From Dryas octopetala (lineage: Eukaryota > Streptophyta > Magnoliopsida > Rosales > Rosaceae), in assembly GCA_963921425.1 (NCBI GenBank), contig OY992836.1, forward strand, positions 21,121,889 through 21,185,888: 64,000 nt of DNA. The letters run 5' to 3'. A program made the position numbers and the translations under genes. Of this stretch, positions 11,649 through 22,900 are shown piece by piece. Within the stretch, counting starts at the first letter, position 1, and each line of letters begins with the position of its first letter. The notes below the pieces were generated by a model that was not told where the DNA came from, made no database searches, and saw only the letters and a program-made list of their open reading frames with translations.

Positions 11649-13978
11649 CTAAAACTCAACCTCAACTAAATGAACTTTTTGGCCCTCCTGAGGCAAATGA
11701 TCCAAGGTCAAAGTCACCAACCCAGATGACGAATCATAATCAAAATCCACCGATTTAGACCCCACAGAATACCTCCTGGGCTTAGCTGAAGAGAACGCAG
11801 CAAACTTGCCACACCCTTTAACCTCCATCCTTACCCCTTTCCCTTCATATCTCAACCCTTCAATGGCTCCACCTGCATTGTACATGTTAACAAGTCCCAA
11901 GGGAGCAAAACTGCACCCAGAGTCCAACACCCTGATGGGGGTCACAGTGAAAATTTCGTGTTCAAGGACTTTGAGAGAGATGGGCATGGCAGCATTGTAA
12001 GGGACTGTCACGAGCTCCGCTGTCCGGTGGCAGTAGACGGCGCAGTCACCTTTCCAGTCCGGCTCGGTGGCGGCCTCCGCAATGAGGTGGACGTCACGGC
12101 CACGAACGAAACCCGTTATAGCCTCAGACTTTGTTTGGTGGAATGTGTTCTTTCTCTCTGCAGAGTTCCACGCTGCTCCTTGGCAGTTGTACACTCCCAA
12201 CACGCCTGTGTACTTGTTCATGTTCCATATCTTCAACAAGCTCACGCCATCTCGGGCCGGGTCAGAGAACAAGCAGTCCCGGGTTGGCCTTCCGGGCAAT
12301 CGGGGTCGGAGCACCGACCCGTCAGGCAACACCAGCTTCCTCAGCAGCTCAAAGTTGTGCTTCCCAGGCGCATCACTGAACAAAATGACAAAAAACCCAA
12401 TTAACATTATTTGCCAATCAAATTAAACATTTATCAAACAGACATTAATTAATTAATTATGTACCTAACATAAATGGGCCCACCACTGATGGCCCTGGCG
12501 GACGCGTGGTACTCAGCCGCCGGGTGGAGCGAGTGGAACATGTCCCAGTCGGGCTGCATAAACTCACCAAGGAATACGCTGTTGTACGCAACCGCCGCGA
12601 TGTGGATCGTGTGCGACACCGGGTCACGTGGGTAAAAATCGTCCGACGCCCTCACAACCGCCGTCTGTTTGGAACAGTAGAGCGCATCAGTATTATGGCT
12701 CATGCACGCTATGATCCCATTGTCCGGGAAATTCCTCGCCACCGAAGCATCCAGCGCCTGGTGGTACTGCCGGGTCAGCTCCACCCGACCCCCCAACCCG
12801 GCTCCAAGAGTTTCAAGTATGCACTGCACATCCACCTTAACCCCATCTACACCCGCAGCAGCCAAGTAACTGTGCAATTCGTTGTAGAATTTGTACACGT
12901 TTTTCGGGTTCACAAGCCCCAAACCTTGTACGGCCATCTGCTCCGTTTTCCACGTTGGTTCATTTTCTACGACTCCGCTCGACACCTTCGGATACTTCAT
13001 CAACGACCCGTATTCCTCCATTTCTTTGACTCCGGGTCGGACCCCGCCCCAGTACCCAGTAATCGCGTGCCACACGTACACATACTTCAGCCCGTGCTTT
13101 TCCTTCGCTATGTTGACAATGTTTTTAATCCCAACCGTCGGATCCTCCTTGTTTTGGAACTTGGGATTTTCTTTGATCCCAGTCAACCTCTGCAACGACT
13201 GGCGTTTCTCACCGTCGTCGTTCTCATCGCCGCCGACGGATTGCCAACCGTCGTCAATGATAACGAACTTCGGGGGAGTCCCACCGGCGGCCAAAGACTC
13301 GAGCCCGGACTCGACCGCTTCCTGAGTCACCTCCTGGTAAAACGCATCCCACGTGCACCACCCGAAAAAGTCAACGATTCCGGGGAGTTTCTTCTCGTGC
13401 CGTTGACGGAACGTCTGGAGATGAACTTTAACGGCCCTGATTGCTTCGGAGATTGTACCGAACGGGTCTGTCCCGGCGTGAATAAACAGCGAGTGACTAA
13501 ACGACGACGCTTTGGTGTCCGCGTCACCGCTCTCCAAACAAAGCTCGAGCTGGTCTTCCGCATTGCCCTGTAAGCAAGCCCTGAAGTTGCCTTCGATAAG
13601 AGGGAGGAACACAGTGTACACAATCTGATTCTCTTCGTCTCCGTCCACGTCGGATTCGAGGTGGGAACCAGTCTTGGTCTCTACCAATAGGATTTGGGTC
13701 TCCAGAGGAATGTCGCTGCCTTTATCACCCATTTTCTGGGCCATCCACCATAGCTTGAACCGGAAGCAGGCCATGAACCGGACGCCGTGTAAAGTCCCCA
13801 AGGGAACCACGTGGCGGCTGTTGTCCTCCTCGAAAGCCGCTCCGAGAAAGACCCCCTCGACCGGACCGGAAGACGAACCGGACGTGGCGACCACATTGTC
13901 CGGTACTCCGGTCAGGATAGTACGGTCCTTCACGACCAGCTTCCGTTCCGAGATTCGGACCGCCGGTTTGATTGTCAT
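11649..13978 (-). CDS. Raffinose synthase / alkaline alpha-galactosidase family protein (DIN10/RFS6-like)
   Basis: Two coding exons, 13978-12465 and 12375-11649, join as GTTAG|TGAT to give 746 aa, the usual length for this family. The N-terminus [19 protein letters not shown] is typical of the DIN10 (RFS6, seed-imbibition) branch. GH36 hallmarks are present: [21 protein letters not shown], the nucleophile in DGVKVDVQ and the acid/base aspartate in [11 protein letters not shown], then [15 protein letters not shown] across the splice and a C-terminal beta domain ending VHLVEVEF. Members of this branch act as alpha-galactosidases or galactinol-dependent galactosyltransferases on raffinose-family sugars; which substrate applies here cannot be read from sequence. 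No signal peptide is seen, which fits the cytosol. At least one intron lies in the 5' UTR: the acceptor ends at 14051, and donors are possible at 14322 or near 14161. Both catalytic aspartates are kept and there is no frameshift. Confidence 0.93.
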
Positions 13979-14421
13979 CTCTCTTTCTTCTTCTAATCCC
14001 TCCTCTTTCTCCTTGTATAGTTTTCTGGAGGATCTACGGTGCTCGCTTTTCTGCAATTTCAAACAAATTAAGGTATAAATTTCTAATTCATAATTCAATT
14101 CCAATGCAAGTATATATGTAACAAACAAGACTCAGATCGAGCTCACGAATTGTATAATTTACCTTAAAAGCTAATAACGAAAATGCTGGATTGCGAGAAT
14201 ATCTACAAATTCCAAAACATGAACAGAACAACAAATTAACCTTGTTAGTAAAGAGATATTCGATCTTAAATTTTCTCAGAAACCAAACAGAGAGTAATTG
14301 ATAGAATAGAAGAGAATAATACCAGAAGTAGTAGAGCGCTTCAATGAGTTGTTTGCAATTGGGATTCTAAGAGCACACGAAAGCTTTGAATTGAACTTGG
14401 GTAAATGAATTGACGGTGTAG

Positions 14422-14429
14422 TATTTATA
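14422..14429 (-). promoter_or_regulatory. TATA box of the DIN10-like gene
   Basis: On the minus strand this reads TATAAATA, about 440 bp before the ATG. That distance leaves room for a short leader exon and the 5' UTR intron. Transcription would be expected to start near 14390-14398. Confidence 0.55.
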
Positions 14430-14626
14430 ATACGAGTGAGAGAACTGTAACACGAATTTGACACCATTGCTTGCGAGTTGAGACCTCTGAAATCTACGAG
14501 TTCATTCTCTCAATCTCGAGAAAAGGCGTCTTCTAATAAGCCTCGTCATTAACTGCTTATCCAATCCAACGGTTTGAAAATTATCCGCCTCGGTTGGAAT
14601 GTTGAAATCGACGACGGATCAGACTT

Positions 14627-14644
14627 CCACGTCGGATCCACGTC
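14627..14644 (-). promoter_or_regulatory. Paired GACGTGG (ACGT-core) boxes
   Basis: CCACGTC occurs at 14627-14633 and 14638-14644; on the gene's strand both read GACGTGG. They lie about 200 bp upstream of the TATA box. ACGT-core pairs bind bZIP factors in abscisic-acid and sugar/energy responses. That fits a dark- and stress-induced gene of the DIN10 type, but regulation here is inference. Confidence 0.4.
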
Positions 14645-14649
14645 GTACC

Positions 14650-17140
14650 AATCCGAAACTAGGATTACACGAACCTAGCTAGTAATTTATAATAAAACAA
14701 GCAATAATAAAAAAAGGGTTGGTGCATGAACAGTGCGCGTAATTATTCTCCTGGGGACTAGATCCCAATAGACTGTATTAATTTAATGGTGCTGATCTGT
14801 ATCCACGTACTCAGTCCAATAGTTTTTTTTTTTTTTGGTCGAAACAGTCCAATAGTTTGAACCAGCGCTCAAAAATTAAAAGCCGCGTTACTTCCTCTAC
14901 GATCATTACACGTGGGCGTCTGCTATTCACCTGCTACGGTGAGAAAAATAAAAATGAACTTTTTTCCGGAGGGGGCTAGTCAAAGCATGAATTATTTGAC
15001 ATTTGTAAACTTTGCGTTAAGGAAGTGATTATGAGCTAATGGAATCCTCATTATCAATCATTGGTGTACCTGAGTGGGTCATACTGTTCTTGATTAGCGG
15101 GGTATTTGGAAACTCAGAATGGGGAATGTGGCAAGTGGCATGGTGCTGATGGAGTCCATTGTGTTTATGTTGATGATCGAATTATATATGGCTACACAGT
15201 CTGGTTTGGATTATGGATATGATCTTTGTCACAGACTCACAGGTATCAATTTGCGCAATTTGTTGTCTTTCTCTCTGTCTTGAATTTAATTTAATATTGA
15301 AACGTAAATCGATCAATTATTGAAATGCATGATTCATTCTGACGTTTTGGGATGATCCTTCGAATCCAGCTGTGAAAATGAGATCTCTGAGATGGAGCAG
15401 TGTGAAGAAGTTGGCAACTTGCTTATATAACTAGCCTGCCCAATTTTGTATTATTTGAATAGTCCAAATGCTATCAAGCATTGCATGATTGCTGCCAATT
15501 GTTGTTCTCTTTTTTTTCCCCATTGCAAGTAGTTGATGAATACGTACCAATCTATAAATTTTTTTAATGACTTCTTGAATTCATTAATCCATAAGGTTTT
15601 TATTTTTTTTATTCTTTCTTATGTAATATTTCCACCCTCCAATTAGATACAACTTTTGGACAAATCAAACTTTCATTGCTCTACATAGCCAGCTATGTAG
15701 TTTTTAGTTTGCACGCAAAATATATCCAAGTTGGTTCATGAAAGATGAACTCTAAATTTTATAGTCAATATGATAACATTAAGTAGCTTGCTATACAGAA
15801 CAACCTCACCAAATCCAAAATTATACGTTTTTAAGAAACTTAGACTACTACACCTACAAAATCATCTCATCCAGCTTTTTAATGATGTATGCAATATTAT
15901 CAAAAACTATTTCGAGATTTGAATTTGTGTTATGCTCTAAAAAAAATGACAAAAATATATCACTAAACTAATAATTAGTTAGTATATATATAAAATCTAA
16001 AGTGTCCAATTTTTTATGTATTACATGTTTTATTATTTTTTATGTGATTTGTTATCCTAATATATTTTGTGAAGTAGTTCTTTTTTTTTTGGCCAGGATA
16101 TAATTTGTTTAATTAATTAGTTGTATTGCAGGTTATATTTCTTTCCCAATTTAATTTGTCATCCTATAATGTTTCCAAATTCTCATGAACATTCCACAAA
16201 ACTCGAAATTACCATGAGCCACAAATCCAGGTAGGTCATTATCCAAACACATCATATGATTATTGATGAAGACATTAAAAATTAGATTGTATTAACCATT
16301 TTCCTCATTAAAGCTCACCACGCACGTCAGCAAATTGGTTTCAACTTTGTCTGCTTCCCCGTGCAATTTGCACGCGTGCGTAATTTGGCTTATACGTAAT
16401 CCTCTTCGTTTTGGCTTATTTGGTTGTAGGTAAAAATTCCCTGCGCGAACAGACACAATCTACTTACATAAACCGTACACGTGGCCATCTGCTTACGGCA
16501 TATTTAGACTAATGCAATTGATTAGGTGAAATTACCCGGTAATTTTGGTGCCCAAGTGTATAATTAGGGACACGTAAGCGACCAGTATTGTTCCCAACAA
16601 AAATATCTTTCAGACAAGGATCACTCTCGTGTAAAGTGTCTCTTGCAAATTTCATCTCCTACATCACATCATGTTGACTTTTATTCACCTTCGGGGGTTC
16701 TCAGCCGCTGATGCGGTCAAAATTTTATTTCTTCGTGGAAGATAGAAAGGGCGTGTCACGTGTGGCAAGTGTGAGAGAGGGAATGTCTGGGTGCTTCGCG
16801 AGGTATCATGAGGTGGATTATGAATTTGTGATGAAGGGTGTGGATGAGTCTTTAAAGATTGTGATTAAAGTAATCTAAAGCATATTCCAAAGTTAATTTC
16901 TGGACACCCACTTGTTTTGGAGACACCAAACATGTACTTTTTGAAAGTTAATTGGACCGTTTTCAATTGTTTGATGGGGACCAGTACCAACCCCACTGGG
17001 ATCAAATCGTGGAATGGTTCTGACTTCTGAGCGTTTTGATTGCATGTGCCGATGTGCGTAGTCACGGAAGCACAACGCACGAGTTTATGGAGATTATGGA
17101 GAAAAAACGTTTTTTTATTATGGATGTATTATATATTCAA
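14650..17140. other. Intergenic, AT-rich
   Basis: No gene was recognised. A poly-T micro-insertion (14812-14858) is listed separately. The rest is AT-rich with scattered ACGT words and only short chance frames. Confidence 0.5.
14812..14858. repeat. Poly-T micro-insertion with 14-bp duplication
   Basis: CAGTCCAATAGTTT at 14812-14825 recurs at 14845-14858. The 19 bp between are eleven T followed by GGTCGAAA; on the minus strand this is TTTCGACC plus an A tail. The structure matches the insertions at 4926, 26113 and 49112. Confidence 0.6.
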
Positions 17141-17632
17141 TATATTTAGAGTGCTGCTATTTGCACACCCTGTTTTTTCTTTTTGCACACCCTTTTATAA
17201 AATAAAAAATCAAAACTCAAAGAAAAAGACACACTTACCCCTCACCCAACACACCCTAACTCCATTTTTTCTCTTCTGCACACCCCATCAACAGACAAAA
17301 AAAAAAACACACACACCCCCTTCATCTCCCTCACCCGACCACACCCACCGGCCACCCACGCAGCACCCACCTCCTCCCTCCCCTCCACCAAGCCCAGCCC
17401 CGTCGCACCCTCCCTCCAGCCCCGACCCAGCCCACCTCCTTCCTATCCATGCACCCAACCCGACCTCCTCCCTCCCCTCCCCTAAGCCCCAGCCCGACCA
17501 CCTCCTTCTCCTCCACCCAGCCCGACTTCCTCCCTCCCCTCCACCCAGCCCCGGCCCCATCACATCCCCTCCCACCCAACCCCGTCGCACCCTCCCTCCA
17601 GCCTCGACCCACCCAGCCCACCTGCCTCTAGG

Positions 17633-17764
17633 TTCGGCGGATGTATGCCGAATGGTTTGTGGGTGTTCGGCGGGTGGCTGCCGAATGGTTTGTAGGTGTT
17701 CGGCGGGTGGCTGTCGAATGGTTTGTGGGTGTTCGGTGGGTGGCTGCCGAAGGAAACTCAAATT
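17633..17764. repeat. 33-bp tandem repeat core
   Basis: Units start at 17633, 17666, 17699 and 17732. Each contains TTCGGCGGGTGGCTGCCGAA, itself a small inverted repeat, followed by TGGTTTGTGGGTG. The last unit diverges after GCCGAA. Confidence 0.8.
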
Positions 17765-17820
17765 TTCGGCAAACCAGTGCCGAACAAAGGAGAAAGCAGA
17801 GAGAGAAAAGGGAAGGTGGT

Positions 17821-18090
17821 GGGCTGGGTCGGGGCTGGAGGGAGGGTGCGACGGGGCTGGGGCTTGGTGGAGGGGAGGGAGGAGGTCGGGCTGGGTGCAT
17901 GGAGGGGAAGGAGGTGGGCTGGGTCGGGGCTGGAGGGAGGGTGCGACGGGGCTGGGGCTTGGTGGAGGGGAGGGAGGAGGTCGGGCTGGGTGCATGGAGG
18001 GGAAGGAGGTGGGCTGGGTCGAGGTTGGAGGGAGGGTGCGACGGGGCTGGGCTTGGTGGAGGGGAGGGAGGAGGTGGGTGCTGCGTGGGT
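17821..18090. repeat. 95-bp tandem repeat in the G-rich arm
   Basis: GGGCTGGGTC starts at 17821, 17916 and 18011, giving a 95-bp period over almost three units. The left arm holds partly matching C-rich blocks, so the two arms are not perfectly equal in internal copy structure. Confidence 0.75.
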
Positions 18091-18303
18091 GGCCGGTGGG
18101 TGTGGTCAGGTGAGGGAGATGAAGGGGGTGTGTGTGTGTTTTTTTTTTGTCTGTTGATGGGGTGTGCAGAAGAGAAAAAATGGAGTTAGGGTGTGTTGGG
18201 TGAGGGGTAAGTGTGTCTTTTCTTTTGAGTTTTGATTTTTTTTTTACAAAAGGGTGTGCAAAAAGAAAAAACAGGGTGTGCAAATAGCAGCACTCTATAT
18301 TTA

Positions 18304-19880
18304 TATTTCTAATCACATGATAAGTGTTTATCTCTCTCTAATTACGTATTAGAAGTTTCTTTCTCTTAAGTGTATGTGTATATCTCTTTATCATGTGATC
18401 TATAATACATAAATTTAAGACCACCACAATATAACTTCTAAATTATACATGTATAGAATGAATAATAACCACAACATAACAAATTGATAATAAGATATTC
18501 ATAGTAGGAGTATTCTATCATTTAGCCAAGTGATTGATATAATCAAATCCAAAAGATTTTATTTTTTAATGAGCGGATTAGATTTAATAATTCAATATGT
18601 GAGAAAATAATATAAACACTTTTGAACTATGAATGATTTTGTTTTTTGTTTGTTTTTGAAAGAAAAAGCCAAACAGACTTATTGAAACATAATAATAATT
18701 ATAAAATCTTTAATTCGCTACATCAAAGTACAACTAAATACCAAATTCTTAAAGCTTCACCCAAGGAAGTACCATCGGATGCATAACAAAGTTCGCATCC
18801 TATGTGAGCTCAATCTCGTGTTGAATAACTGATTTGCACAAGCACAAGGAAGTAATGAAGGGCATAAACACACCCCTCCTGTTCGTGGCACCTCCATCGT
18901 CGATCTCAGACATGGATAAACAAGCTTCAAACTTATAGATCAAAAACTCAAAACTAGCCGGGTCTAAACTGGCTACAAACTTGAAAAACAAGCAAGACCA
19001 GACTTATTAACAGAAAAATCTAGACTAGGCATGACCTAACTACAGCACACAAAGCCACAAATCCCCTCAAGATCAACACCGATAAAAAATCTGGCAACTT
19101 ATTCTGACAAACAGTAAAAGGCATAGCCATTGTCAGAACCTCACAAGCCATCGTTGCATCACATGCAACAGCCACCGCCGTGAAGCCTAGTCACTGCAAA
19201 GCCCAAACGTCGACACACACTCCCACTGAATCACCGAGGTGGAGAGGGGAAAAACTCAAACAAACAAACAAACAATGAAAGGGGAAATGGCAAAGGGAGA
19301 AGAGAGGCCCGTCCCTTCTCCCCCGGGAACGTTCAAAGTCAACGAGGAGAACTTGAGGAGAGAGAAGAGAGGAAAAGATAGGCGACTAGGGTTTTACCAT
19401 ATATCTAACTTGTTTTATCCATTCTCATGATTGATTAAACGATTTTGCATTTGAACACATTAATTATTTTTTAAGACACTTTACTTAACAAACTATTCTA
19501 GCTTGATTTTGTCAATAAGTTACAAATTTCATCTGTTATGTATATTGGCACTTATGTGACACACTGACATAACATTTTTTTGAGGATCAAAATGTACTTA
19601 GGAAAATGACCACATTATGCATAAATAGCATAATAGAATTTTTAACTTATTTTGACAGTATGAAGTCTTTGTATTGGATGGCAAACAATAGTTGGTGGGG
19701 TAAAGTGAAAACCCGCTAATAGATTGGGGGTGTTTTTGTAATTAATCATAAATACACTCTTGTCATATTGTATTCCCATATTTCACATTTTTCAAAAAAA
19801 AATAAAAAACAAAGTTAGAAAACAAGGTACTCACTCCTCATTAGTCATTAACCCGCCATCCAGTTCACTCAACCGACCCT
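18304..19880. other. Intergenic, with a retroposon-like relic at about 18640-19400 (minus)
   Basis: Read on the minus strand, 19400-18640 starts with a GC-rich leader (AAACCCTAGTCGCC), runs through non-coding text with one weak 63-codon frame, and ends in an A-rich tail (CAAAAACAAACAAAAAAC). That layout suggests a non-LTR retroelement or retroposed RNA, but no reverse transcriptase motif or clear flanking duplication was found. 18304-18640 shows nothing. Confidence 0.3.
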
Positions 19881-19888
19881 TTACCGCG

Positions 19889-19938
19889 TTTTGGCGCGAA
19901 AATTGTCACCAAACTCAACAATCCCAAGTTAGGGTTTC
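19889..19938 (+). promoter_or_regulatory. E2F site and telo-box upstream of RIF1
   Basis: TTTTGGCGCGAAAA at 19889-19902 is a full E2F-type site, 72 bp before the ATG. A reverse telo-box, TAGGGTTT, follows at 19930-19937. E2F sites of this form drive S-phase genes in plants, which fits a replication-timing factor. Confidence 0.6.
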
Positions 19939-19974
19939 ACATAGTACTGCTTCTTCGTCTCGTCGAGCGCAACA

Positions 19975-22900
19975 ATGTCGAATTTCTCAGACCAGCTCGA
20001 ACAAATCAAAACACTAATTTCTTCAGGCACCAAAGCAGATAAGTCATTCGCTTACTCCACCCTCTTGCAGCTCCAAGAGCTGTCCTCTGACTGCCCTGCT
20101 TCAATTCAAACACTAGCGCGAAGCGCTCAGACTCTAATCCATCCAATCGTTGCCGATGTTCAAGATGATGACGAAGAAATGTAAATTCCACTATTTTTTC
20201 TTTATCTCATTTCATTCCTACTTCTTTAGTGTAAATTACTTGAGAAGTGTACTTTTATTTTTGATCTTATAGTTTTTTGTTTTTTGGTGGAATGATGACA
20301 TGTTTGATCTTGTAGTTATATGTCTATTGAATGAATGGTGATTTAATGTATTTTGGTTTTTTTTTTTTTTAATTTCAAATTCCAGTGCGACGCAGGCATT
20401 GAAATGTTTGGGCTTTATGATATATCATCCTTCCACTGTTGACGCAATTGCAGGTCTGTGAAGCCACTGGCACATTTCCATTTATTTTCCTAATTGTTTG
20501 AATTTCTAATTTCTAATTTTTTTGAACAGCTTATTTTCAGAAAAAAATATAATACTGATCTTATGGCTGACCTGTTTTAATTTTCTATCACCAATTTGTT
20601 GGTTTTGCAGTGGATGATGTCAAATTGGTTTTCGAGTCATTGGTCAAACTCATTACCACCACGAAGATGAAGGTGATTATTTACATACATGACAATTTAC
20701 CAATTACCATAGTCCAAGCATCTATGTTTTACCTTTTAATTTTTCATTTGTATTTATTAACTTGTTGGTTTCTTAATTGCAGTCCGTTTGTAATTTAGGT
20801 GTGTGGTGCATATCTATCCAGCAGTTGAGTGCACCACTTTTAGCTGCCCATTTCCACTCTCTTTTGCGTGCAGTGGTTCATTCCATTGACAACCCCATTG
20901 GTTCTTTGTCAACAACTTTTGAGGCTATTCAGGTACAGTTAGAAGTCACATGCTAAGTGTAGAGTACTTTTTGCAAGTATCATTGATTATACGAGGTTTC
21001 TTTAAACAATTCTTATGAGATTATGGGCTGTAAGGTAGTTGCGCTACTGTAAAATTGACATTGTTGTCTTCCCACTTACTCCTCTATGTCTCTATGTTAT
21101 TATGACAGGCTGTTATGAAGCTAGCATCTTTGTTAAGTGAGAATATGAGAGAATTGTCACATATATGGGCTCCGCCAATATACAGAAGACTTCTTAGCTT
21201 CGATAAGAGGGAGAGGGATATGTCTGAAAGGTGTCTATTGAAGATCAGGTCTACGATATTACCTCCTCCACTAAATCTCTCCAAGGTACTCACATGCTCC
21301 TGTCTTTTTCTTGAAGTATGACTTCTGGTACAGGTAGGTTAAGCCATATCATGAAATAGTTTAACAAGTTAGGATTTGGACCAACTAAACAAATGATTGT
21401 TATTTAGGGGTGTAGTGTCACTTTTAAAAGTTTAGGGGAAAATATGGGACATGAGCTAAAGTTCCTGACTTATTTTTTGAAAGAGGGCTGCAAATTACTT
21501 TATGCATTGTAAGCTCAACCATTATGTATTGCATGCCTCCTTTTGCTTATCAGTCACATGCAGGACCATGAGGTGTTTTCTTTGAGCCTTGTATTGAATC
21601 TTGATGGTTGTTTCAAGAATGCAGACGACAAGGTTGAGTCTTAAGACTAGCCATATCAAATTGTATTATACATGGATTTATTCTGTAGTTTATAATATCT
21701 ACATTTCCTTTTTGTTTTTTCATAAACAGGCACTAGTCAAAGATTTGAAGGAAAAATTGCTTACTGGGATGCATGATATGCTAACCAATGGCATGAAGGT
21801 TCAAACTATTCAAGCATGGGGATGGTTTATCCGCTTACTGGGATCTCATGCCTTGAAGAACAGGCAGTTAATTAATCATATGCTGAAAATTCCTGAGCAT
21901 ACATTTTCATATCATGACTCGCAAGTTCAGATTGCTTCACAGGTATTTCGAAGGAGTTGATGATGCGTTTTCTAAAATCGGGAAATATTTCCATCTATTA
22001 ATAATATCATGTATGTCATACTCTTTGGAAGCATATGAAGTTTTAAGAGTCATTTATAACTTGCAACAATTCTTAAACAAATTTGCATATAAAAAATGTT
22101 GTTAATGCATAAACCAAATTAATGTTGGGTTTACGAGGGTCCAAGTCATAAACAGATATTAACTAGTTAACTATTGGGCTATCCTAAGTTCTAACATGTG
22201 AGCTGACTGGGCTTGCTAGATTCTAGCCCGAGTATGTCTCTTTAGTGGCTTGAACTCTAGGTCAAGTCTTGTTTGGTTCTTGAAGCCTTGGTTATTAAAG
22301 TTTACCCCAGTTTTGGTTCTGACAAGGCCTGATCTGCATTAATAGTTAATTTGGTCTTAGAATACCATGCCATTTTCTTAAATCAACGTTGTTATGTAAT
22401 CTGATATTGCAGGTTGCCTGGGAAGGTCTTATTGATGCCCTTGTTCACCCTTCAATGATACCCTGTGAGACAACTGCTGCAAGAGAGGACAATGGTATGC
22501 AACAAATGGGACCATACAAAGGAAATAGTGGTGAAATCCAAAAAAGTGGATCCTCAAAAAGCATAAGGCTCATTATGACACCACTAATAGGCTTCATGTC
22601 GAGTAATTGTGATGTATCTGTCCACTTGGCTTGCTTGAACACGTGGTGTTATCTATTGCATAAGCTTGATACCTCTCTCCATGATTCTTCAGTGATCAAA
22701 CTAGTGGTAGAGCCTATCTTTGAAGCAGTTTTTCAATTTTATCATGATGGTAAGAGTGTTTGGGCAAGGAATCTGTGCATAGATTTGCTTGATGATTTCA
22801 TATTGGCAAAATGTAAAGATCTAGATTATGACTCACGTAACCAGGTAAGCCATCAGTTATCAGCCAAAAGCTCCATGAATGCACCCTCTATATCTGGAAA

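Larger units (their letters stand above)
17149..18295. mobile_element. Foldback-type non-autonomous element, copy 2 (near-complete inverted repeat)
   Basis: It begins GAGTGCTGCTATTTGCACAC and ends with the reverse complement. The flanks are the perfect 8-bp repeat TATATTTA (17141-17148 and 18296-18303). The right half is largely the reverse complement of the left half: the first ~300 bp of each arm match with only a few differences, and C-rich blocks on the left face G-rich blocks on the right. The centre is a 33-bp tandem repeat of TTCGGC/GCCGAA words. The 8-bp duplication suggests hAT-type mobilisation. Long open frames on both strands (to 357 codons, Pro-rich or Gly/Arg-rich) arise from composition and mirror each other; they are not genes. 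Confidence 0.8.

Noticed and set aside
12506-13573. 355-codon frame on the plus strand opposite the raffinose synthase gene
   Set aside because: Antisense shadow of a well-supported GC-rich coding exon; no family resemblance.
17040-18316. Long open frames on both strands (to 357 codons), Pro/Ser-rich on one strand and Gly/Arg-rich on the other
   Set aside because: They lie inside the foldback element and mirror each other because the arms are inverted and strongly C- or G-rich. No domain, start context or codon bias supports a gene.
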